From an uncultured Flavobacteriaceae bacterium (GTDB lineage: Bacteria; Bacteroidota; Bacteroidia; Flavobacteriales; Flavobacteriaceae), in NCBI GenBank assembly GCA_947494715.1, contig CANLWG010000014.1, positions 1 through 64,000 on the forward strand: a DNA stretch of 64,000 nucleotides. Reading direction: 5' to 3'. Both the position numbers and the translations under genes were made by a program. Of the stretch, positions 44,884 through 53,522 are shown in pieces. A model generated the notes under the pieces. It saw nothing but the letters and a program-made list of their open reading frames with translations. It made no database searches and was not told the origin of the DNA. Numbering within the stretch: the first letter of the stretch is position 1; each line of letters starts with the position of its first letter.

Positions 44884-45984
44884 ATGAAAATCCGCTTGGT
44901 ATGCACAACAATCCTTGTATTTATCCTAATAACTGTTTCGGCTCAAAAACATGAAGATCGTACCTGGTATGACCCCTTGGAATCAATAAATCGTTTTGAA
45001 GGGCAAGGTTGGGAAAATATGGGCTACAATCGTCTGCCCAACAAAGCGGAAAAATCAGTTCGCGATAAGGTTTGGCAGCTATCCAAAAATACTGCTGGAT
45101 TGGGAGTGCGTTTTGAAACGGATGCCGATTCAATTTCTGTGCGCTACCAAGTGGATGGCAACCTCGCCATGAACCATATGCCAGCGACTGGGGTTAGCGG
45201 GGTAGATATGTATGTAAAGACTGAAGGAAATTGGTTATGGGTCAGGGGTCGAAGGAAATTTAATAATGTCATTCAGTATGATTTTGCGTTGGATGCACTG
45301 CCTCAAGGCGTGTATGAACATCAGTTGCTTTTTCCGCTATACAATACCGTCAAGAATCTAAAGATCGGGGTGCAAAAAGGGAGTTCTTTTAAAATCCTTC
45401 CGGCCAGGAAAAAAACCCCAGTAGTTGTCTATGGCACTTCAATCGCTCAAGGTGCATGCGCTTCTAGGCCTGGAATGGCTTGGACCAGCATTCTCGCACG
45501 AAAGTTGGACTATCCCGTGGTGAACCTGGGCTTTTCCGGAAATGGGCGTTTGGAACCTGAGGTCATAGACTTGATCAATGAAATTGATGCCTCGGTTTAT
45601 GTACTGGACTGCCTGCCAAATCTGCGTCCAGGGGAACAAAATACCAAAGAAGAAATCCAGAAACGGATTCGTAACAGTGTCCTGTCTCTCCAGAAAAAGC
45701 ATCCCAAAACTCCAATTTTATTGGTACAGCATATGGGGTATTCCGATGGTATGTTGGAAAGTAAAAGAGCTTCCATCTATGAAACCCTAAATCTTTGGAT
45801 GGAAGAAACTTATAAGAGCATGAAAAACAACGGGGTTCCGAATCTTCACATGCTCACAAAGGAAGAATTAAATCTCTCCAACGATGCCTTTGTTGATGGT
45901 ACGCATCCAACCGATTTAGGGATGGAGGAATACGCCAAAGCATATGAAAGGAAAATCAAAGAAATCGGAATAATTAACAGATAG
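44884..45984 (+). CDS. Secreted SGNH-type carbohydrate esterase
   Basis: A 366-residue protein with a signal peptide (about 1-20), an N-terminal beta-sandwich (about 30-175) and an SGNH_3-type hydrolase domain. The nucleophile is S186 in V-Y-G-T-S-I-A-Q-G, and the Asp-His pair is D338-G-T-H341. The order beta-sandwich plus SGNH fits carbohydrate or acyl esterases that act on polysaccharide decorations. The fructosamine-kinase-like gene follows at 31 bp on the same strand. Confidence 0.87.
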   Translation: MKIRLVCTTILVFILITVSAQKHEDRTWYDPLESINRFEGQGWENMGYNRLPNKAEKSVRDKVWQLSKNTAGLGVRFETDADSISVRYQVDGNLAMNHMPATGVSGVDMYVKTEGNWLWVRGRRKFNNVIQYDFALDALPQGVYEHQLLFPLYNTVKNLKIGVQKGSSFKILPARKKTPVVVYGTSIAQGACASRPGMAWTSILARKLDYPVVNLGFSGNGRLEPEVIDLINEIDASVYVLDCLPNLRPGEQNTKEEIQKRIRNSVLSLQKKHPKTPILLVQHMGYSDGMLESKRASIYETLNLWMEETYKSMKNNGVPNLHMLTKEELNLSNDAFVDGTHPTDLGMEEYAKAYERKIKEIGIINR

Positions 45985-46015
45985 CGCAAATAGCACTGCC
46001 CAAAACCAGGTATAA

Positions 46016-46879
46016 TTGCAAAAATCATTAAAAGCCCATATTGAATATCTATTGTGTATACGTATTTTGGATATACGGCCTGTGTTCGGAGGAGATATTT
46101 CAAAGGCGTATATCCTGGAAACCGAAACGGAACATTTCTTTTGCAAAGTAAATCATGGTGGTAATGCTCATAAAATGTTCCTTGCGGAAAAGGAAGGTCT
46201 AGAAGCAATTTATGATACCCGGGCCATCGCCACGCCAAATGTTTTGCTCTGTGAGCCTTTGGAGAGAGGTGCTTTTTTGGTGATGGAATATATCAACCCT
46301 GGCAGGGCTTCCCAAGCGGAGATGGCACAACTCGGGCATCAATTAGCGGCTTTACATCAGTTTTCCAAATCCGATTTCTATGGATGGAAGACCGATAACT
46401 TTATTGGGAGCCTTCCCCAAGGCAATAACCCTCACACGGATTGGGCCCCGTTTTATGTACAAGAACGTCTTCTTCCTCAAATTAAAACGGCCATTGATAA
46501 CGAGCAGCTAGATATATCGGATATTCCGTCCGAAACAAAACTTTCCGTTACTTGCAAAAACCTTTTCCCAAAAACTAAACCAGCTCTATTGCATGGCGAT
46601 CTGTGGGGTGGAAATTACCTTATTTCGCTGGATGGGAAACCTTATTTGATAGACCCGGCCATCTATTATGGCCATCACGAAGTGGATATTGCCATGACCC
46701 GATTATTTGGTGGATTTGATTCCTCTTTTTACCATGCCTATCAGGAACACTTTCCTAAGGAACCTTTTGAGGATGAACGAAGGGACATCTATCAGCTTTA
46801 TTATTTGCTGGTACATCTAAATTTGTTCGGTAGGTCATACTATGGGTCGGTACAATCCATTTTAAAGCGGTATTTCTAG
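46016..46879 (+). CDS. Fructosamine kinase-family protein
   Basis: A 287-residue protein with an aminoglycoside-phosphotransferase-like kinase fold. Near the N-terminus G-G-D-I-S-K-A-Y-I-L precedes the F-C-K-V-N strand, and the catalytic loop is L-L-H-G-D-L-W-G-G-N-Y with Y-L-I-D-P-A as the second metal motif. Members phosphorylate ketoamines made by glycation. The start is a TTG at 46016, as no in-frame ATG gives the family N-terminus. Confidence 0.88.
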   Translation: MQKSLKAHIEYLLCIRILDIRPVFGGDISKAYILETETEHFFCKVNHGGNAHKMFLAEKEGLEAIYDTRAIATPNVLLCEPLERGAFLVMEYINPGRASQAEMAQLGHQLAALHQFSKSDFYGWKTDNFIGSLPQGNNPHTDWAPFYVQERLLPQIKTAIDNEQLDISDIPSETKLSVTCKNLFPKTKPALLHGDLWGGNYLISLDGKPYLIDPAIYYGHHEVDIAMTRLFGGFDSSFYHAYQEHFPKEPFEDERRDIYQLYYLLVHLNLFGRSYYGSVQSILKRYF

Positions 46880-46993
46880 CACTTCAAGTACAGTCGTATG
46901 GAAATTTAAGCCCTAGGTACAACGATAGCATATATTAGGGATTAAAATCATTTCGTTTTTGCGTATTTTTAGGAAAACTAATCCAGCAAATCC

Positions 46994-49126
46994 ATGCCGT
47001 CCAAACTTTTTTGTTCCCTTCTTCCTATTGTCACCATAGTATTATTACTTTTTACAAATTGCCAGACTTCTGAAAAAGAAGATTCATCCAAAAATCAATA
47101 TGTAACCTGGTCTTCTTATCTGGGAGATCCCGGACGGAGCCATTACTCCACTTTATCACAAATCACTCCTGAAAATGTAAAAAGCCTAAGAGTAGCTTGG
47201 TCCTATGAGGCAGCTGATTGGGGCCAGATGCAAATGAACCCCATTGTTGCGGATACGATTTTATATGGGGTTACTGCCGCCATGAGGGTAGTTGCCCTGC
47301 ATGCCGCTACTGGCAAGGAAATATGGCAATTTGGAGATTCTGTAAAAGTATGGCATTCCACCAGCAGGGGTGTTTCCTATTGGGAGAAAGGAAAGGACAA
47401 ACGTATTCTATATACCCGTGGTTCCGATTTATATGCTTTGAATGCCTTATCCGGAAAACCGATTCCAACTTTTGGGGATAATGGTAAGGTGGATATGCGT
47501 TCCGGTCTGCCCAAATCGGCCCAAAGTAAGTTCGTAATTTCCAATACCCCGGGGACCATTTATAAGGATATCATTGCAATGCCCCTTAGATTATCCGAAG
47601 GTCCCGGTGCACCTCCCGGGGATGTTATGGCATTTAACGTAATTACCGGAGCTGTGGAATGGGTATTCCATACCATTCCAGAAGCAGATGAGGAAGGTTA
47701 TGATTCCTGGGGAGACGAAGATCCTAGGGAGAGTCCGCTCGTTGGTGCCGCCAATAACTGGTCCGGTATGGCCGTAGATGAAGAAGCAGGAATCATCTAT
47801 GTCCCCACGGGCTCCGCGGCCCCTGATTTTTATGGAGGCGTTCGAAAAGGAAGTAATCTGTATGCCAATAGTTTAGTGGCCTTGGATGGCGGTACGGGTG
47901 AGCGTATTTGGCATTTTCAATTTACACATCATGACATTTGGGATCGCGATCCCCCTGCCCCACCCAACCTCTTGATGGTGGAACAGGACGGCAAAAAAAT
48001 TCCGGCTGTTGCCCAGGTCACAAAGCAAGGTTATGTGTATGTTTTTAATCGAATGACGGGAGAACCCTTATTCGATATTGAGGAACATCCCGTACCTCCT
48101 TCTATTTTGGAGGGTGAGGAAGCTTGGCCCACACAGCCATTTCCGGTAAAACCAAAACCCTTTGCACGCCAATCCACCGAACTGTCCGAGAATAGTGTAA
48201 GTCCCTATGCAGAAAACCAAGAGGAATTGCGGGAGCTTTTAAGAACGGCGGACAAACGCATCTATGCCCCTCCAAGCTTAGAACCCACAATTCTCTTGCC
48301 CGGTTATGATGGTGCTGCAGAATGGGGCGGAGCAGGGGCCGATCCCGAAGATGGAATTCTCTATGTGAATTCAAACGAAATGCCGCGTATGTTACAAATG
48401 GGCATTGCAAAAAACGACTATGCCGGACTACCTTTAGGCCAAGGCGTATACAACAAATACTGTGTTACTTGTCATCAGGCCGACAGAAAGGGTGTGGTGG
48501 CCAGTGGTTTTCCTTCGTTGATCGACCTGCAATTGCGAAAGGAGAAAGATGAGGTTTCTACTATTGTTAAGCAAGGGAAGGGCATGATGACCGGTTTCCC
48601 GCAGATTCCTAATGAAGAGATGGAGGCGCTTCTTCGGTTTCTGTTTGATGAGGAAGTACAACATAGCGTGGCCGAGGAAACGACTCAAACCGATTCTGTG
48701 GCCATTCCATACAAGCATTTGGGCTATAACAAATTTGTGGATAGCAATGGATTACCTGCAATAAAACCTCCTTGGGGTACCCTACATGCCATTGATTTGA
48801 ATACCGGGCATTATATTTGGTCCATTCCCTTTGGCAATACTCCTGAATTGGGGGGTGAAGGAATCGGTATAGGTACCGAAAACTACGGAGGACCCATTGT
48901 AACTGAAAATGGACTTTTGTTTATTGGTGCCACCCGAGATGGTTATTTTAGGGTGTTCAATAAACATACCGGGGAACTGCTTTGGGAATACAAACTGCCT
49001 GCGGCCGCTTTTGCTACGCCTGCCATGTATGAGGCAAATGGAAAGCAGTACATCGCCATTGCTTGTGGGGGTGAAAAATTGGGAACGGAAAAAGGAAATA
49101 GGATTATTGCGTTTGCTTTAGAGTGA
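46994..49126 (+). CDS. PQQ-dependent dehydrogenase with internal cytochrome c motif, lipoprotein
   Basis: A 710-residue exported protein with a probable lipid-anchor cysteine at 23. The eight-bladed quinoprotein propeller repeats W-x-x-x-G-x-x-x-W-type motifs, with A-T-G-K-E-I-W, V-A-L-D-G-G-T-G-E-R-I-W and H-H-D-I-W-D-R-D-P-P as expected for glucose-type enzymes. A c-type haem site C490-V-T-C-H494 lies inside the chain, not at the end. The region after it returns to propeller sequence (T-G-H-Y-I-W). It would oxidise a sugar or alcohol in the periplasm. No pqq genes are in the window. The sulfatase gene is convergent, 7 bp away. Confidence 0.88.
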   Translation: MPSKLFCSLLPIVTIVLLLFTNCQTSEKEDSSKNQYVTWSSYLGDPGRSHYSTLSQITPENVKSLRVAWSYEAADWGQMQMNPIVADTILYGVTAAMRVVALHAATGKEIWQFGDSVKVWHSTSRGVSYWEKGKDKRILYTRGSDLYALNALSGKPIPTFGDNGKVDMRSGLPKSAQSKFVISNTPGTIYKDIIAMPLRLSEGPGAPPGDVMAFNVITGAVEWVFHTIPEADEEGYDSWGDEDPRESPLVGAANNWSGMAVDEEAGIIYVPTGSAAPDFYGGVRKGSNLYANSLVALDGGTGERIWHFQFTHHDIWDRDPPAPPNLLMVEQDGKKIPAVAQVTKQGYVYVFNRMTGEPLFDIEEHPVPPSILEGEEAWPTQPFPVKPKPFARQSTELSENSVSPYAENQEELRELLRTADKRIYAPPSLEPTILLPGYDGAAEWGGAGADPEDGILYVNSNEMPRMLQMGIAKNDYAGLPLGQGVYNKYCVTCHQADRKGVVASGFPSLIDLQLRKEKDEVSTIVKQGKGMMTGFPQIPNEEMEALLRFLFDEEVQHSVAEETTQTDSVAIPYKHLGYNKFVDSNGLPAIKPPWGTLHAIDLNTGHYIWSIPFGNTPELGGEGIGIGTENYGGPIVTENGLLFIGATRDGYFRVFNKHTGELLWEYKLPAAAFATPAMYEANGKQYIAIACGGEKLGTEKGNRIIAFALE

Positions 49127-49132
49127 CTTTGA

Positions 49133-50689
49133 TTACTTAATACATGTGGCTTCCTTAAACGTACCCTTATCCCGTACCAACATCTGATATTCGTTGATTT
49201 TTTCGTCTAAATCATAGTTCTTCATTTGGTAATCTGGGGTATAGAATACGTTGTCCCAATAGGTGGTCTGAGGTTCCTTGACCCTTAAATCATTGGTTTG
49301 CTCCATCCACGTTTTTAGTTCATTACTCAGTTTATCCTTTTCCCTTTTGTATTTCGGATTGTCAATTTGGTTTTTCAAATTATATGGGTCATCGGCCAAT
49401 ACATATAATTCTTCCATGGGCCGTTTGCCAAAGGCTAATTGAAAATAGTCTTTGTCCGAAGGCTTCCCTTCCATGGCCATAATCAAGAATTTGGAAATGG
49501 AATTATCCACATCCCCGTACTGTCCAACCGACTGGTGTACTTCCGGGTCGCCTGCCGGCCAACGATCGGGTTCAAAATTTTTGATATACAGAAAATCCTT
49601 AGTGCGCACGGCGCGGGATGGATAACTCAAATCTCCCTTTCGAACATTGGCATGCCGTTCCCGTTCTAAAAAGACTTTACTACGGTCAGATTTTGTAGAG
49701 CTTCCCTTTTCAAAAAGTTCCAACAAACTATTTCCGCTAAACGCCTCAGGGATTTGCAATCCGGCCGCCTCCAAAAAAGTTGGGCCAAAATCGATAAAGT
49801 TTATAAAATCGCCAATGCGCTTTCCTCCTTCAATATGTCCCTTCCAATACATTGCCAAAGGCATCCGTGTACCATAATCGTATAAGGTTGCTTTGGCACG
49901 GGGAAAGGGCATGCCATTGTCACTGGTCATGACGATAATCGTATTGTTCAGCAAACCTTGTTTCTCCAAGGCATTGATAATGTTTCCCGATTCCCGATCA
50001 AAGCGTTCCACTTCAAAATAATAATCGAGGATGTCATTACGGAGACATGGTGTATCAGGCAAAAACCCAAGTACACTAACCCTTTCCTGATCCATTCCCG
50101 ATTTTACTCCGGTATTCGTCTCGTAAACCCGGTGCGGATCGCTACTGCCAAACCAATAGGCAAAGGGTTGATCTGCTTTTTTGCCCTTCAAGAAGGTTTT
50201 AAAGTCGGGATAATCCTTCCCCGCAGGGTTGTGTTCATATCCCCCTGCTTTAAAATCACCTGGTCCCCAGCCTTTGCGACTCTTTCCTGTATGATACCCA
50301 GATTCTGTTAAGAGGGACATCCAATTGGGGAATTTATCTGGAATTATAGACCACAGATTACCGGCACTTTCCAATTGGTGGGGATACCTGCCCAGCAAAA
50401 TACTGGCCCTAGATGGTGAACAGGATGGTGCAGCACAATACGCATTTTCAAAAACGGCTCCCTCATTCGCCAAAAAATCAAATGTGGGTGTGCGGACCAC
50501 TGTATTTCCATATGCCCCTGCATGTGGATAGGACCAATCATCTGCAATCAAAAAGAGGATATTTGGCTTCGATATAGATGTTTCTATTTTCTCTACGGTA
50601 GGAAAGGTTGCTCCAGAAAACAGTAATGCCATTCCAAGAACCAAAACAATTCCCAAAAACTTACTTGCGGTAGGGGTTGTCAATTTCAT
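49133..50689 (-). CDS. Sulfatase (type I, formylglycine-dependent)
   Basis: About 518 residues from the ATG at 50689. The alternative start at 50743 would overlap the divergent oxidoreductase gene. A signal/anchor (about 8-28) precedes the sulfatase core. N-I-L-F-L-I-A-D-D-W-S gives the metal Asp pair, C-S-P-S-R (Cys about 90, converted to formylglycine) is the active site, and M-T-S-D-N-G-M-P gives the later metal ligands. The closest look is to heparan-N-sulfatase-like enzymes; substrates cannot be read from sequence. It suits a marine polysaccharide degrader. Confidence 0.9.
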   Translation of the reverse strand: MKLTTPTASKFLGIVLVLGMALLFSGATFPTVEKIETSISKPNILFLIADDWSYPHAGAYGNTVVRTPTFDFLANEGAVFENAYCAAPSCSPSRASILLGRYPHQLESAGNLWSIIPDKFPNWMSLLTESGYHTGKSRKGWGPGDFKAGGYEHNPAGKDYPDFKTFLKGKKADQPFAYWFGSSDPHRVYETNTGVKSGMDQERVSVLGFLPDTPCLRNDILDYYFEVERFDRESGNIINALEKQGLLNNTIIVMTSDNGMPFPRAKATLYDYGTRMPLAMYWKGHIEGGKRIGDFINFIDFGPTFLEAAGLQIPEAFSGNSLLELFEKGSSTKSDRSKVFLERERHANVRKGDLSYPSRAVRTKDFLYIKNFEPDRWPAGDPEVHQSVGQYGDVDNSISKFLIMAMEGKPSDKDYFQLAFGKRPMEELYVLADDPYNLKNQIDNPKYKREKDKLSNELKTWMEQTNDLRVKEPQTTYWDNVFYTPDYQMKNYDLDEKINEYQMLVRDKGTFKEATCIK

Positions 50690-50735
50690 AAGGTTTGCTA
50701 ACTTTCCAATAAATATAGCACTCAAAAATCGAAAA

Positions 50736-51797
50736 ATGGACAAAATAAAAGTTTTGGTCGTCGGCTGCGGCCATATGGGAACTAGCCATGCCCGAGCTTA
50801 TCACCAAATGGAAGGGTTTGAAATCGTTGGTTTGGTCAGTAGAAAGCCCGAAAGTAGAGAAAAATTATCCCAGGAGTTGGGAGGTTATCCCACTTTTGGG
50901 GAGTATACAACAGCCTTGAAAGAAGCAAAACCGGATGCCGTATCCATAAACACCTACCCGGATACACATGCCGAATATATCAGGGCAGCATTGAACGCCA
51001 ATGCCCATGTGTTTGTAGAAAAACCTTTGGCTTTAACCGTGGAACAAGCCCAAGGTTTGGTTGATCTGGCCCAAGAAAAGGGGAAAAAAATGGTGGTCGG
51101 TTATATTCTTCGCGTACACCCTGCCTGGGCAAAATTTGTGGAAGTGGCCAAGTCCCTTGGAAAACCTCTGGTCATGCGTATGAACCTGAATCAACAAAGT
51201 TCCGGCAGCAATTGGTACACCCATAAACAATTGATGAACAGCATGTCGCCTATTGTGGATTGTGGGGTTCACTATGTAGATGTTATGTGTTTGATGACCG
51301 AGTCCGTTCCTGTGAGCGTTAGCGCAATAGGGGCAAGGCTTTCCGATGAAATCGATGCCGAAATGTACAATTACGGACAGCTACAGGTGCGGTTTCAAGA
51401 TGGTTCAGTAGGCTGGTATGAGGCCGGTTGGGGGCCTATGATGAGCGAGACCGCCTTTTTTGTAAAGGATGTAATTGGGCCAAAGGGATGTGTTTCCATA
51501 ATGGATGAGGCCAAGGGGGATAGTGATAGTGTAGATGATCATTCCAAGACCGGAGCCTTGAAACTTCATCATGCAGCTACGGATGAAAATGGTGATTTTG
51601 CCAAAGCGGACGAAATTATAGACACTTCTGATGAACCGGACCATGACGGGCTTTGTCTTTTAGAACAGGAGTATTTTCTAAAGGCCATAACCCAAGATAT
51701 TGATTTGGGCAATCATTTGCGTGATGCGGTGAATAGTCTGCGTATCGTATTGGCTGCCGATGAATCGTTTCGAACGGGGAAAACAGTTGATTTGTAG
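50736..51797 (+). CDS. Gfo/Idh/MocA-family oxidoreductase
   Basis: A 353-residue NAD(P)-dependent enzyme. The Rossmann motif is V-V-G-C-G-H-M-G (about 7-14), the catalytic lysine is K96 in V-E-K-P-L-A-L, and the conserved substrate motif has C-G-V-H-Y-V-D. Members oxidise or reduce sugars and inositols; in keto-glycoside pathways they make the 3-keto intermediate. It diverges from the sulfatase gene with only about 45 bp between starts. The acyl-CoA synthetase gene follows at 61 bp. Confidence 0.87.
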   Translation: MDKIKVLVVGCGHMGTSHARAYHQMEGFEIVGLVSRKPESREKLSQELGGYPTFGEYTTALKEAKPDAVSINTYPDTHAEYIRAALNANAHVFVEKPLALTVEQAQGLVDLAQEKGKKMVVGYILRVHPAWAKFVEVAKSLGKPLVMRMNLNQQSSGSNWYTHKQLMNSMSPIVDCGVHYVDVMCLMTESVPVSVSAIGARLSDEIDAEMYNYGQLQVRFQDGSVGWYEAGWGPMMSETAFFVKDVIGPKGCVSIMDEAKGDSDSVDDHSKTGALKLHHAATDENGDFAKADEIIDTSDEPDHDGLCLLEQEYFLKAITQDIDLGNHLRDAVNSLRIVLAADESFRTGKTVDL

Positions 51798-51846
51798 ACG
51801 TCAAGCCCCTCCGACACTTAAAACGTGACGGCTTTGCCCAATAGAT

Positions 51847-51854
51847 TATATTTG
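51847..51854 (+). promoter_or_regulatory. -7 element just before the acyl-CoA synthetase gene
   Basis: TATATTTG is a perfect TAnnTTTG and ends four bases before the ATG at 51859, the same spacing as for rbfA. This suggests a leaderless transcript. No TTG lies at the usual distance. Confidence 0.4.
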
Positions 51855-51858
51855 GTAC

Positions 51859-53337
51859 ATGATTCAACTTATTGAAAGAGCAAAAGGCTTTACGAAACGA
51901 AAAGCCTTGGTCTCTAATGCAAGTTCGTATACCTATGCCCAATTATTGGAATCGGCGCAGTATGTTGCGGCCCATCTTTTGAACGGAAAACCTGATTTAG
52001 AAGAAGCCCGCATTACCTTCCTCATACCCCCCTCATTTGAATACACGGCCGTTCAGTGGGGTATTTGGATGGCCGGAGGAATTGCTGTTCCACTTTGTGT
52101 ACTGCATCCACTGCCGTCTATTCAATATGTTTTGGAGGATACCCAATCAAAAATGGTAATCGCACACCCGGATTATATTGATTTCCTATCTCCATTGAAA
52201 AAACAAATCGGCGTTTCCATAATTGCCTTGCGGATCATTTTACAAAATCGTTCTACGCAGCTTCCAAATATTGATCCGGAACAAAGGGCCATGATTCTTT
52301 ATACAAGTGGTACTACAAGTAAGCCCAAAGGGGTAGTTACTACACATGCCAACATCCAAGCTCAAATTATCACTTTGGTAAATGCCTGGGAATGGCAACA
52401 GGACGATTATATCTTGAACATACTTCCCCTACATCATGTACACGGGATTATCAATGTGATGAGCTGTGCACTATGGAGCGGTGCCCGTTGTGAATTTTTG
52501 CCCAAATTTGAAGCTGAAAGTGTCTGGAATATTATTAAATCAGGTCGATTGACTCTGTTCATGGCTGTGCCGACCATTTACTACAAACTGATTGCTTTTT
52601 GGGATAACGCTTCCGAAACGGCACAAGAAGAAATGTCCGAAGCTGCTTCAAAACTCCGATTGATGGTTTCCGGCTCCGCAGCTTTGCCAGTGTCTGTACT
52701 GGAAACTTGGCAGAAAATAACAGGGCAAACTTTATTGGAGCGTTATGGAATGACGGAAATAGGAATGGGGCTTTCAAACTCTTATCGAGGAGAAAGAAGA
52801 CCTGGGCATGTGGGATTGCCTTTACCCGGTGTTGAAATGCGTTTGGTAGATGGGGAAAATAAGGCTGTTAAGGAAAATGAGGCCGGTGAATTTCAGATTA
52901 AGGGGGCCAGTGTCTTTAAGGAATATTGGCAAAAACCGAAAGCGACAAAAAAGGCATTTACTGAAGATGGCTGGTTTATTACAGGTGATATTGGTATATT
53001 GAATAATGGATGCTATAAAATTCTCGGGCGTGATAGTGTGGACATCATCAAATCGGGTGGATATAAAATATCGGCGTTGGAAATTGAGGATGTTTTGAGG
53101 AAGCTCGAGGTTGTTGAGGATTGTGCTGTAGTGGGTCTGCCGGATGATGAGTGGGGTGAAGTGGTATCCGCCTGTCTGATTGCCAAGAACGAAGCCATCG
53201 ATACCAAAAAAATTTCCGAATGGTTGAAAGAACAATTACCAAGTTATAAAATCCCAAGAAACTATATTATCCGAAAGACATTGCCTCGAAATGTTTTGGG
53301 CAAGGTGACGAAGAATGAATTGAAAAAAATGTTTTAA
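51859..53337 (+). CDS. Acyl-CoA synthetase (AMP-binding; MatB/ACSF3-like)
   Basis: A 492-residue adenylate-forming enzyme. The P-loop Y-T-S-G-T-T-S-K-P-K-G-V-V is at about residues 149-161, then L-P-L-H-H-V-H-G, Y-G-M-T-E-I-G-M, T-G-D-I-G and the C-terminal K-S-G-G-Y-K-I and N-V-L-G-K-V-T-K with the catalytic Lys. The L-P-L-H-H-V-H-G-I-I-N motif resembles malonyl/methylmalonyl-CoA synthetases. A small membrane ORF and an SSS symporter follow on the same strand. Confidence 0.87.
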   Translation: MIQLIERAKGFTKRKALVSNASSYTYAQLLESAQYVAAHLLNGKPDLEEARITFLIPPSFEYTAVQWGIWMAGGIAVPLCVLHPLPSIQYVLEDTQSKMVIAHPDYIDFLSPLKKQIGVSIIALRIILQNRSTQLPNIDPEQRAMILYTSGTTSKPKGVVTTHANIQAQIITLVNAWEWQQDDYILNILPLHHVHGIINVMSCALWSGARCEFLPKFEAESVWNIIKSGRLTLFMAVPTIYYKLIAFWDNASETAQEEMSEAASKLRLMVSGSAALPVSVLETWQKITGQTLLERYGMTEIGMGLSNSYRGERRPGHVGLPLPGVEMRLVDGENKAVKENEAGEFQIKGASVFKEYWQKPKATKKAFTEDGWFITGDIGILNNGCYKILGRDSVDIIKSGGYKISALEIEDVLRKLEVVEDCAVVGLPDDEWGEVVSACLIAKNEAIDTKKISEWLKEQLPSYKIPRNYIIRKTLPRNVLGKVTKNELKKMF

Positions 53338-53402
53338 GCCCCTTTGCCTCTTAAAAGTATTTCCAAGGCTTGGAACAGCAAATTAAAAAGTCGTATTAAA
53401 TT

Positions 53403-53522
53403 ATGGATTTCTTGACCCTTCTCCCCTACATCGGTATCATTGTTTTAGTTGTTATCAATGCTTTGCTGGTCTTAAAACGGGATATTACAGTAGATGACAG
53501 CGACCATACCCCGGAGCATTGA
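53403..53522 (+). CDS. 39-residue membrane peptide coupled to the SSS symporter
   Basis: A short gene with one hydrophobic helix (about residues 5-24, F-L-T-L-L-P-Y-I-G-I-I-V-L-V-V) and an acidic tail that ends D-H-T-P-E-H. Its stop TGA (53520-53522) shares its final A with the symporter start (TGATG), so translation is probably coupled. It looks like a small accessory subunit of the transporter; no known name was assigned. Confidence 0.6.
   Translation: MDFLTLLPYIGIIVLVVINALLVLKRDITVDDSDHTPEH

Noticed and set aside
46016-46879. Apulose or other sugar kinase completing the transketolase route
   Set aside because: Motifs are those of fructosamine kinases (aminoglycoside-phosphotransferase fold), not FGGY or PfkB sugar kinases.
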